Shown one piece after another: positions 57,548 to 64,000 of a stretch of 64,000 nt of DNA. The position numbers and the translations under genes were made by a program. The first letter of the stretch is position 1. Each line of letters opens with the position of its first letter. This DNA is from Pelagibius sp050043265. GTDB lineage: Bacteria > Pseudomonadota > Alphaproteobacteria > Kiloniellales > Kiloniellaceae. The stretch is taken from assembly GCA_050043265.1 (NCBI GenBank), contig JBHJIR010000087.1, positions 1 to 64,000 on the forward strand. Reading direction: 5' to 3'. The notes below the pieces were generated by a model. That model ran no database searches and had not been told where the DNA came from. It worked only from the letters and a program-made list of their open reading frames with translations.

Positions 57548-58078
57548 TTACTCCCCCACCACGTCTTCGGGCGGCGCGTCTTCCGGCGCCGATTTGCGGC
57601 CCTCGATGGGGGCGCCAAGCGCGACCGAGACCAGGCGGTCGGCCAGCGCCACGGCCAGCAGCACGGCGCCGGCGGCCATGCCGATCTGCGGGATCCACAG
57701 CGGCGTCGCGTCGGCGCCTTCGCTGATGTCGCCCAGCATGAGGGAGACGCGCACCATCTTCACCGCATACCAGGCGAGATAGCCGGCCAGGAAGGTCCCG
57801 ACCGAAAGGCACCAAAGCTCCGCCGCGCGGCGTGTCCGACCGGTGAACTTGTCGATGAAGAGCGCAACGCGGATGTGGCCGCCCTTGCCGAAGGTATAGG
57901 CCAGTGCCAGGAAAGAGGAACTGGCCATGGCGTAGCCGGCGTAGACCGTGAGCCCCGGCACATAGAGGCCCAGCAGGCGGGTGACGATGGACAGCAGCAC
58001 CAGAACGGCGATGGCGACCAGGAACATACCGGCCAAAGCCCCGGCGGCCAGGTAGAGCCGGTCGAGCGACCTACGCAT
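57548..58078 (-). CDS. dctQ: TRAP transporter small permease
   Basis: A protein of about 176 aa with four predicted membrane helices, the small integral subunit that pairs with DctM. Signatures include ARVLGLYVPGLTVYAGYAM-like (TRLLGLYVPGLTVYAGYAMASSSFLALAYTF), GGHIRVALFIDKF and the C-terminal PQIGMAAGAVLLAVALADRL. ATG 58078 is used; a GTG four codons upstream follows AGGGGGCA closely. The C-terminal tail is acidic. A strong hairpin between dctP and dctQ probably lowers its expression relative to dctP. Confidence 0.93.
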   Translation of the reverse strand: MRRSLDRLYLAAGALAGMFLVAIAVLVLLSIVTRLLGLYVPGLTVYAGYAMASSSFLALAYTFGKGGHIRVALFIDKFTGRTRRAAELWCLSVGTFLAGYLAWYAVKMVRVSLMLGDISEGADATPLWIPQIGMAAGAVLLAVALADRLVSVALGAPIEGRKSAPEDAPPEDVVGE

Positions 58079-58099
58079 TGTCGGAATCACTGCCCCCTA

Positions 58100-58134
58100 A
58101 AAGAAGCGCGGCCGGTGAAATCCTCACCGGCCGC
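58100..58134 (-). terminator. Hairpin between dctP and dctQ (partial terminator)
   Basis: A perfect 11-bp stem GCGGCCGGTGA/TCACCGGCCGC (58108-58118 with 58124-58134) followed on the minus strand by GCTTCTTTTAG. It starts 14 bp after the dctP stop. In TRAP operons such structures give more binding protein than permease. Confidence 0.7.
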
Positions 58135-58147
58135 TGACTTCCAGGAC

Positions 58148-59134
58148 TTACATCTTTTTATAGGCGTCGATCACGGCTTTGCCGTCGGCGCCGGCGTTCT
58201 CAAGCCATTCTTCGGTCATGGTGGCGCCGATCTTTTCGAAGTCGGCCTTCAGCTTGTCGCTCGGGGCTTCGACGACCATGCCGTTGGCTGCGAGCTGGTC
58301 CTTGTACCAGCCGGACAGCTCGCGGGCCTTGTCCCAGCCGGTCTTTTCGGCGTTGGCCGCGGCGTCCAGCACGATCTTCTGCAGATTGGCGTCGAGGCCT
58401 TCCCAGGCCGCCTTGTTCACCACCACCATGTTCTTCGGCAGCCAGGCCTGCACGTCGTACCAGTATTTCACGTGCTCCCAGATCTTGCGGTCATAGCCGG
58501 TCGAGCCGGAGGAGATCATGGAGTCGGCAACGCCGGTCGCGAAGGCCTGGCTCAGTTCGGCCGCTTCGATCTTGGTCGGCACGGCACACATCAGTTCGGC
58601 AAGCCGCGAGGTCGCCGCGTTGTAGGCACGGAACTTGGTGCCCTTCATGTCTTCGGCCGAGGCGACCGAGGTCTTGTTGTAGAGCCCCTGCGGCGGCCAC
58701 GGCACCGTGTAAAGCAGCACCAGGCCGGCCTCGTCGAGGGTCTTTTCCAGCTGCGGCTTGGAGGCCTGGTACAGCTTCCAGGAGTCGTCGAAGCTGGTCG
58801 CCAGGAACGGCAGGGCGTCGACCTCGAACAGCGGGTTTTCGTTGCCCAGCGCCGAGATCAGACGCTCGCCGCTCGGCGCCTGGCCGGTGCGCACGGCCCG
58901 GTAGATCTCGCCGCCGCCGAACAGCGATCCGCCCGGATGGGTAACGATCTCCAGTTCCCCGCCGGAGGCTTTGGTGACCTCCTCGGCGAACTTGGCCGCG
59001 TTTTCGGAATGGTAGTTGCTGGCGGCGTAGGCCAGCGGCATGTCCCACTTCTCGGCCGCCACGGCGGCACCGGCCGTCAGGCCCAGCGCGACGGCGGAAG
59101 CGATCCCACCAAGGGATTTAGCGAAGAAATTCAT
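58148..59134 (-). CDS. dctP: TRAP transporter solute-binding protein
   Basis: A 328-aa DctP-type periplasmic receptor that captures the substrate and delivers it to DctQM. A Sec signal peptide (residues 1-26, ending AAVAAE) is followed by the DctP fold: KFAEEVTKASGGELEIVTHPGGSLFGGGE, GERLISALGNENPLFEVDALPFLA, LYNKTSVASAEDMKGTKFRAYNA, and the conserved Arg of this last block that binds carboxylates. The substrate is probably an organic acid. Gene neighbourhood with a D-2-hydroxyacid dehydrogenase supports a 2-hydroxy acid such as lactate or glycolate, an inference. It is the first gene of the operon. Confidence 0.95.
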   Translation of the reverse strand: MNFFAKSLGGIASAVALGLTAGAAVAAEKWDMPLAYAASNYHSENAAKFAEEVTKASGGELEIVTHPGGSLFGGGEIYRAVRTGQAPSGERLISALGNENPLFEVDALPFLATSFDDSWKLYQASKPQLEKTLDEAGLVLLYTVPWPPQGLYNKTSVASAEDMKGTKFRAYNAATSRLAELMCAVPTKIEAAELSQAFATGVADSMISSGSTGYDRKIWEHVKYWYDVQAWLPKNMVVVNKAAWEGLDANLQKIVLDAAANAEKTGWDKARELSGWYKDQLAANGMVVEAPSDKLKADFEKIGATMTEEWLENAGADGKAVIDAYKKM

Positions 59135-59441
59135 GATGTCGTCTCCCTGTTAGGCCTTCGGCAGGGCATTGATGCCCGCTGAATTTTCCCGGCCCGATTT
59201 CCCAGTCCTAATTCTCAGTCCCATTCCCCTTGGGCCTGCCCGTCTCGGCCTGCCCGTCTGGGCCTGCCCCTCCCTGGAGCCCGTGGCCTCCACTCAAATC
59301 GAGATCTGAACTTTAGTCACGCCGTCAGGGGGCAGGCAACCGACGGCATACAATGATGTTTTATCGATAAATTATCAACGTTTTCTTTTCGTTGTTCGTG
59401 CAAGGCTGAGCCGCCGGACTTTGCCGAATATCGGCTGAGCT
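59135..59441. other. Intergenic region upstream of the TRAP operon
   Basis: About 307 bp. It contains degenerate tandem GGCCTGCCCGTCT repeats (about 59237-59268) and, nearer the racemase gene, an AT-rich stretch (59345-59395, TTTTATCGATAAATTATC) that could carry the dctPQM promoter. No gene. Confidence 0.4.
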
Positions 59442-60137
59442 TCAGGCCGCCAGCCGCCGCGTCAAAAGGGTCACCAGATCGTAGACAGGCAGGCCCAGCG
59501 TCTCGGCCAGCGCCGCGCGGTAGGGCGGCAGGTTAGTGCACTCCAGCACCACGGCGCCAACTTCCGGGTGCGCCGCGACGAGCGCCCGGCCCGCCGCCAG
59601 GGCGTCGGCCGATGCCGCCCGCGCGTCCAGCACCGACAGATCGCCGGAAATCACCCGCTGCAGTTCGCCACCCACCTCCAGACCGGCCACCGGCGTGTCG
59701 GCGGGCGCCCCGGCGGCCGCCAGGTGGCGCGGGCCGAAGCGCCGCGCGTCGAAGGTGATAACCCCGGCGCGCCGTCCCGCCGGCAGCCCCGCCTCCACCT
59801 CCGGAATCTGCAGCAGGCTGGAGGTCACCACCGGCACCGGCAGTGCCTCCGCCAGGGCCTGCTGGGCCGTCACCAGGAAGCCGCAGGAGGTGGTGATCAG
59901 CGTCGCGCCCTCGTCGACCAGTTCCCTGCCGGCAGTGACGAAAGCAGCGACCAGATTGTCGGGCAGCGGCCCCTCGATCACAACGGCGCCGACGTTGGCC
60001 GGCTCTACCACTTTGTACAAAGTGGCGCAGGGCCAGGTGATCGGGTTGCCGACGTCGCCGGGCGGCCGCGGAAAGCCGGTCCTGAGCATGAGAACGCCGA
60101 GAACGGCGCTGGGGACGGCGGAGCGAGGTGCGGCCAT
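59442..60137 (-). CDS. Aspartate/glutamate racemase-superfamily protein
   Basis: A 231-aa protein of the Asp/Glu/hydantoin racemase superfamily, from ATG 60137. Two catalytic Cys residues are in the expected places: Cys85 (LITTSCGFL) and Cys200 (VLECTNLPP), the two-base pair of cofactor-independent racemases. VIEGPLPDNL and GVITFDARRF lie between. The substrate is not determined; hydantoin, aspartate and related carboxylates are all possible. It is divergent from an MFS gene with 109 bp between start codons, so a shared promoter region and joint role in uptake and racemisation are plausible. Confidence 0.88.
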   Translation of the reverse strand: MAAPRSAVPSAVLGVLMLRTGFPRPPGDVGNPITWPCATLYKVVEPANVGAVVIEGPLPDNLVAAFVTAGRELVDEGATLITTSCGFLVTAQQALAEALPVPVVTSSLLQIPEVEAGLPAGRRAGVITFDARRFGPRHLAAAGAPADTPVAGLEVGGELQRVISGDLSVLDARAASADALAAGRALVAAHPEVGAVVLECTNLPPYRAALAETLGLPVYDLVTLLTRRLAA

Positions 60138-60246
60138 GACGCATCCTAATATCTTCCGCGGCCGGCCGGAAGCCCGTGCCCGACAACAGACCCGTCGCAT
60201 GGCTGCCCAGCCGGATTCGGATATCCTTTAGCAATCCTTTCATGGC

Positions 60247-61500
60247 ATGTTCCGCGCCATGCCAGCGACCCCCGAAAATCCAGCGCCCCAAAATCTGCGA
60301 CCTGACGACCTAACCCCTGACGACCTGGGCCTAGGAAGCGCCGACCGTCAGACGGATTGGGCCAGCGTCACCGCGCTCATCACCTGCATCAGCATCTTCG
60401 GTCTGGCGCTGGGCCTGACCTATCCGCTGCTCGCCATCATGATGGTGGATGCTGGCTTCAGCGATTTCATGATCGGCGTCAACGGCGCGACCACCTGCGT
60501 GGGGGTGGTGCTGTCGACCTTCATCCTGCCGACCCTGCTGCGCCGCTTCAGCGCCTTTATCGTGGTGGTGCTGGGCCTGGCCGGCGCGGCGGGCAGCCTG
60601 GTCGCCATGCCCTTCACCGACCCGCACATCACCTGGCTGTTCCTGCGCATCCTGCTGGGCATCAGCCTCAACGTCATTTTCGTGGTGTCGGAGGCCTGGC
60701 TGAACGCGGTGACCGCCGAGCACATCCGCGGGCGCGTCATCGGCATCTACGCCACGGTGATGGCGGGCGGCTTCGCGCTGGGCCCGCTGCTGCTGGTGGC
60801 CCTGGGCGGCGCCGGCCTGCTGCCCTTTCTGGTCTGCGCCGGGATCACCGCCGCCGCCATCGTCATGATGCTGCCGCTGCGCAAACGCAGCGCGGCGGAG
60901 CTGGCAGGCATGAACTTCGCCGGCCTGCGCCGCTTCCTCACCGCCGGCGCGCTGCTGGCGGCGGTGGTGATGGTCTTCGCCTTTTTCGATGCCGCCGTCA
61001 TGACGCTGATCCCGGTCTACCTGCTGCGATCCGGTTTCACTGCCGATTTCGGCTCGGCGGCGCTCTCGGCCATGCTGGTCGGCATGGTGGTCGCGCAGTT
61101 CCCGGTCGGCTGGCTGCTCGACCGCTGTGCGCGTCCCACCGTCATTGCCGGCTGCGCACTCACCGCCGCGGCGACCAGTGCGCTGCTGCCCTGGTCGCTG
61201 CACACCGCGCTGGTGTTCTGGCCGCTGCTGGTGCTGCTGGGCGGCGCCTCCTTCGCGCTCTACACCGGTGCCCTCACCGTTCTGGGCGAGCGCTTCCGCG
61301 GCAGCCTGCTGATGGCCGGCAGCGCCTGCTTCGCATTGGCCTACGGCACCGGCGGCACCCTCGGCCCGCTGGCCGGCGGCACGGTGCTGGAGCTTTTCGG
61401 CCCCCACGCGATGCCGATGCTCTTTGCCGCGGTGTTCTTCATCCTCGCCGTGGCGGTCCTGCGGCGGCCGCTCACGCGTCCTGCCGCCGCCACCGCCTGA
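60247..61500 (+). CDS. Major facilitator superfamily transporter
   Basis: A 417-aa membrane protein with 12 predicted helices in two halves. The first half has a signature-like loop RRFSAFIVVVLGLAG and a long helix with SEAWLNAVTAEHIRGRVIGIYATVMAGGFALGP, like YcaD-type MFS carriers. The first 35 residues are a hydrophilic tail containing a PDDLTPDDLG repeat. The start at ATG 60247 is followed by a second ATG four codons on. Substrate unknown; divergent from the racemase-like gene. Small-molecule export or uptake is all that can be stated. Confidence 0.9.
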   Translation: MFRAMPATPENPAPQNLRPDDLTPDDLGLGSADRQTDWASVTALITCISIFGLALGLTYPLLAIMMVDAGFSDFMIGVNGATTCVGVVLSTFILPTLLRRFSAFIVVVLGLAGAAGSLVAMPFTDPHITWLFLRILLGISLNVIFVVSEAWLNAVTAEHIRGRVIGIYATVMAGGFALGPLLLVALGGAGLLPFLVCAGITAAAIVMMLPLRKRSAAELAGMNFAGLRRFLTAGALLAAVVMVFAFFDAAVMTLIPVYLLRSGFTADFGSAALSAMLVGMVVAQFPVGWLLDRCARPTVIAGCALTAAATSALLPWSLHTALVFWPLLVLLGGASFALYTGALTVLGERFRGSLLMAGSACFALAYGTGGTLGPLAGGTVLELFGPHAMPMLFAAVFFILAVAVLRRPLTRPAAATA

Positions 61501-61599
61501 GGCGGCACGGACCCCGGTTTCGCCACCCGGCGTGGACCCCGAACGCAATCTGAGGCAGATTGTCCGTTGTGACGGCGCAACGGGCGCGCGGAGGAAGCG

Positions 61600-62595
61600 A
61601 TGGGGGTGGCGCGGCTACGGCTTGCCGGTTTGCTGGCTGCCGGTCTTATGACCGGCCCCCTGGCTGGCTCCGGTGCCGCCCAGGCACAGGACCCCCAGGC
61701 CCTCAGAGCGGCCTGCATCACCGCGTTGAAAGACACCCTCGACAAGCCGGCGAAGCCGGAAACCCTGGACCTCTGCGAACTGGCCGTCGCGGTGAATCCG
61801 CCCGATGCCGAGCTAAAGAGCTGGCTGGCGGCCGCGCTGCTGCGCAGTGGTCAGGAGGACCGTGCCCTGGAGGCTTTTCTAACGGCCGCCCAGGCCGGCT
61901 ATCTCGATGCGCAGAAGACCCTCGGCCTGATGTACCTGCGGCAAGGACGCAGCGGCGCCGACGTGGCGCAGGCGGCGGCCTGGTTACGCGCCGTCGCCGA
62001 AGCCGGCGACAGCGAGGTGCAGAACATTCTCGGCACGCTCTATTTGAAGGGCATCGGCGTAGCCGCGGACCCCGGCGAGGCGGCGCACTGGTTTCGCCGC
62101 GCGACGGTCAGCGGCAACACGGATGCGCAGACCAACCTCGCATACCTGCACCTGAACGGCATCGGCCTGCCGCGCGACCCCGCGGCGGCGATCTCCCTGT
62201 ATCGCGCCGCCGCCAAGCAGGGCAGCCCCATCGCGCAGACCGCCCTCGGCGGCATCTACATTCAGGGCGACGGCGTCGAACGCGATGTGGACGAGGCCAC
62301 TCGATGGTTCCGCCTCTCCGCCGAGCAGGGCTGGCCGCCGGGCCAGAACAACCTCGGCATGCTTTATCTCGACGGCCTCGGCGTGGAACGCGACCTGGCG
62401 CTGGCCGAGCAGTGGATCCGCCGCGCCGCCGTGGCCGGCCATCCCCACGCTCAGGCCAACCTCGGCCAGATCTACGAGAAAGGCCTGGGGATCCCGCAGG
62501 ACACCGCCCAGGCGCTGGCGTGGTCCCGCCGCGCCGCCGCGCAGGGCCACCCCGGCGCCGCCGAAAGCGTGCGGCGGCTGGGGGGAACGCCCTAA
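61600..62595 (+). CDS. Exported Sel1-repeat (TPR-like) protein
   Basis: A 331-aa protein with an N-terminal signal peptide (residues 1-29, ending AQAQ) and seven 36-residue Sel1-like repeats from about residue 82 to the end, with the DAQ.NLG.LYL.G.GV.RD pattern (for example SEVQNILGTLYLKGIGVAAD and HAQANLGQIYEKGLGIPQD). SEL1 repeats form an alpha-solenoid that binds protein partners; in bacteria such exported proteins are often scaffolds. The partner is not evident. Gene neighbours are an MFS carrier upstream and a small exported Cys-rich protein downstream. Confidence 0.93.
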   Translation: MGVARLRLAGLLAAGLMTGPLAGSGAAQAQDPQALRAACITALKDTLDKPAKPETLDLCELAVAVNPPDAELKSWLAAALLRSGQEDRALEAFLTAAQAGYLDAQKTLGLMYLRQGRSGADVAQAAAWLRAVAEAGDSEVQNILGTLYLKGIGVAADPGEAAHWFRRATVSGNTDAQTNLAYLHLNGIGLPRDPAAAISLYRAAAKQGSPIAQTALGGIYIQGDGVERDVDEATRWFRLSAEQGWPPGQNNLGMLYLDGLGVERDLALAEQWIRRAAVAGHPHAQANLGQIYEKGLGIPQDTAQALAWSRRAAAQGHPGAAESVRRLGGTP

Positions 62596-62868
62596 CCATC
62601 GAGCCTCAGAACGTGAACGCGACGCGCAGTCCCCGGCAGATTCTCCGCGGGATACTGCAGCAGGACCTGCCGGGGGAAATCGCATGAAAGGTATGCTGGC
62701 GGTCGGTGCTGCCGGGCGGAAGCCACCCAACCACGGCGGCGCGTCCTCCCCTCTTTGCTCTACATCAATGCGATGTCTCATCGCGGCGCCTAGAAGGACT
62801 GCAATCCCCCCCAAGAAGGCGCGCTCAGGCCTCCCCGTCCAAGGGCGCCGATTTCAGGAGATGTAACG

Positions 62869-63354
62869 ATGTCAGCCTATAGCCATCGACCCCGGCACCG
62901 TTTCGGCAAAGCCGTCGCCCGCCGCACACTGGCCGGCGCGGGTTTTGCCCTTGCCCTGCTCGCCGGCGCCGCCGCGCTGTCCGGTTTTGCGCCCGGCGCG
63001 GCAGCGCAGAATCAGAATCAGGCACAGGACCGCGAGATGCTGCAGCTGCGCGACCAGTTGCGGGATTGCCGCGGCGATGCCTGCGTGCCGATCCGCGACC
63101 AGATGATGACCCGGCTGCACGACCGCCTGCAGAATTGCAGCGGCGGCCAGTGCGCGCAGATGCAAGAGCAACTGCAACTGCATGAACGCGTGCGCGACTG
63201 CCACGCCTCCGACGCCACCTGCCGCCAACTGCGCATGGAAGAGCGCGAGCGGGTGCGCCCGCGCTTCAGCTACGGCAACGGCGGCGGCATGGGCTCCGGG
63301 ATGGGCCGGGGCATGCGCAGCGGCATGGGTGGTGGCAAGGGCATGGGTAACTAA
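62869..63354 (+). CDS. Exported Cys-pair repeat protein with Gly/Met-rich tail
   Basis: A 161-aa protein with a basic N-terminus, one export helix (about residues 20-46), and a mature part of three short units, each with a Cys pair: Cys67/72, Cys90/95 and Cys111/118, preceded by RDQLRDC, HDRLQNC and HERVRDC. The C-terminal ~25 residues are GGGMGSGMGRGMRSGMG-type. Paired Cys, Met and His suggest copper binding or a disulfide-rich structure, but this is inferred; I know no named family. ATG 62869 follows an AGGAG site. A hairpin and a convergent MarR-like gene come next. Confidence 0.75.
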   Translation: MSAYSHRPRHRFGKAVARRTLAGAGFALALLAGAAALSGFAPGAAAQNQNQAQDREMLQLRDQLRDCRGDACVPIRDQMMTRLHDRLQNCSGGQCAQMQEQLQLHERVRDCHASDATCRQLRMEERERVRPRFSYGNGGGMGSGMGRGMRSGMGGGKGMGN

Positions 63355-63378
63355 GGCCCGCGCGTCCTGCGACCACAA

Positions 63379-63409
63379 ACGGCTCCGGTGCAGCCCGCAC
63401 CGGGGCCGT
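63379..63409. terminator. Hairpin between the Cys-pair protein and MarR-like genes
   Basis: A 13-bp stem (63379-63391 with 63397-63409) with one G-U pair and a 5-nt loop. Short T/A runs flank both sides (TT on the right; AAAC on the left), consistent with a weak bidirectional terminator between the converging genes. Confidence 0.5.
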
Positions 63410-63422
63410 TCAACTGTCCGCC

Positions 63423-63977
63423 CTAAAGACTCGACGCCGACCGCGCCGCCTGATCGTAGAGGCCCGACAGCGCGCGCAGCAGGTCGGCGGCTTCGCCGAT
63501 CTGTTCGTTGAGGTCACCGGCCCCCTCGCCAGTCGGGTCGCCGCCGAAGGCGCTGAAGGCGGCGAGCAGGCAGTCCTCGCGCACCTCGCGGTACTTCACG
63601 CAGGCGGCCTGACCTTCTTCCGTCGTGGCGTAGAAGATTTCCTTGCCGCGCTTGTCGCCGGCAACGAGGCCCGCCCGGGTCAGCTTCTTCAGGGCATAGT
63701 TCACCGTGTGGCTGTCCTCGATGTTGAGGACGAAGCAGATGTCGGCCAGCTTCTTGTCGCGGTCGCGGTGGTTCACCGTGTGCAGCACCATGACGTCCAG
63801 CGCGCTGAGGTCCGGGTAACCGGCTGCCGCCATACATCTGACGATCCAGCGGTTGAAGGCGTTGGTCGCGATGTAGAGGCCGTACTCGAAAGCGCTGGTT
63901 TCCGCCGCGCGCTCCGACACCAGATGCGCCGAAGAAACGATGGCGCGTTTGGTTTCCCCTTTCGGTGTTGAGCTCAT
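63423..63977 (-). CDS. MarR-like winged-helix regulator
   Basis: A 184-aa regulator with a winged-helix fold: helix block FNRWIVRCMAAAGYPDLSALDVMVLHTVNHRDRDKKLADICFVL, recognition helix NIEDSHTVNYALKKLTRAGLV and wing KRGKEIFYATTEEG. This matches the MarR/winged-helix DNA-binding family. ATG 63977 has a strong AAGGAGG site. Target genes are unknown; the convergent exported Cys-pair protein does not share its promoter. Its promoter lies beyond 63980, at the edge of the window. Confidence 0.88.
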   Translation of the reverse strand: MSSTPKGETKRAIVSSAHLVSERAAETSAFEYGLYIATNAFNRWIVRCMAAAGYPDLSALDVMVLHTVNHRDRDKKLADICFVLNIEDSHTVNYALKKLTRAGLVAGDKRGKEIFYATTEEGQAACVKYREVREDCLLAAFSAFGGDPTGEGAGDLNEQIGEAADLLRALSGLYDQAARSASSL

Positions 63978-64000
63978 TCCGCCGCCTCCTTGCGCCCGAT

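Noticed and set aside
56098..57618. N-terminal extension of the GlcD-like gene by ~500 codons
   Set aside because: The extended part is the out-of-frame shadow of dctM; the FAD-domain protein clearly starts at ATG 56097.
62684..62866. A 60-codon frame before the Cys-pair protein gene
   Set aside because: No Shine-Dalgarno, repetitive low-complexity product, and no similarity; likely non-coding.

Overview
The window is GC-rich DNA from a free-living alphaproteobacterium, most likely Rhodospirillales-like. The clearest evidence is a circularly permuted (two-piece) tmRNA gene at about 34693-34990, followed directly by an alphaproteobacterial SspB ClpXP adaptor. Homospermidine synthase, a PAS_5 protein, a TRAP transporter and several cytoplasmic and membrane chemoreceptors fit the same assignment. 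No insertion sequence, integrase or CRISPR array is visible. Nearly all the DNA is chromosomal housekeeping sequence with a few accessory patches.

Layout. 1-5546: the edge of a contractile injection system (minus-strand zinc-binding baseplate-type protein, tail tube and 812-aa sheath), then a zinc-ribbon membrane protein and a SARP/BTAD-type regulator. 6045-10131: a PAS_5 protein and a polyamine block (type III PLP ornithine/lysine decarboxylase, GNAT, homospermidine synthase). 10769-10844: tRNA-Lys(CUU). 11071-16752: the elongasome operon mreB-mreC-mreD-mrdA-rodA, with mreB interrupted by an in-frame TAG at codon 47. 16824-24213: branched-chain amino-acid genes leuA, ilvC, ilvH and ilvB with a GNAT and a class II glutamine amidotransferase between them. 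24380-26387: miaA and a divergent serB with altered catalytic motifs. 26508-30704: hflK-hflC-DUF2065-degP-type protease. 30866-34478: Mrp/ApbC, a YHS protein, an SRPBCC protein, and thyA-folA. 34693-35701: ssrA and sspB, the ribosome-rescue tag and its adaptor side by side.

35819-38240 holds small proteins, an alpha/beta hydrolase and a WYL regulator with a perfect upstream inverted repeat. 38308-44990 is a sensory block: three chemoreceptors and a Tat-exported alpha-carbonic anhydrase, separated by unusually AT-rich spacers. 45799-51036 has fumC overlapping a ribbon-helix-helix gene, then a 1167-aa AsmA protein. 51470-59134 has a DUF4169-like protein, a P-type ATPase, a GlcD-like FAD oxidase and a dctP-dctQ-dctM TRAP operon. 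59442-63977 has an Asp/Glu-racemase-like enzyme, an MFS carrier, a Sel1-repeat protein, a Cys-pair/Gly-Met-rich exported protein and a MarR-like regulator.

Most worth a second look: the injection system running off the left edge with its adjacent SARP-type regulator, the amber codon in mreB, the carbonic anhydrase-chemoreceptor pair, and short tandem duplications that repeatedly contain a gene's own stop codon.
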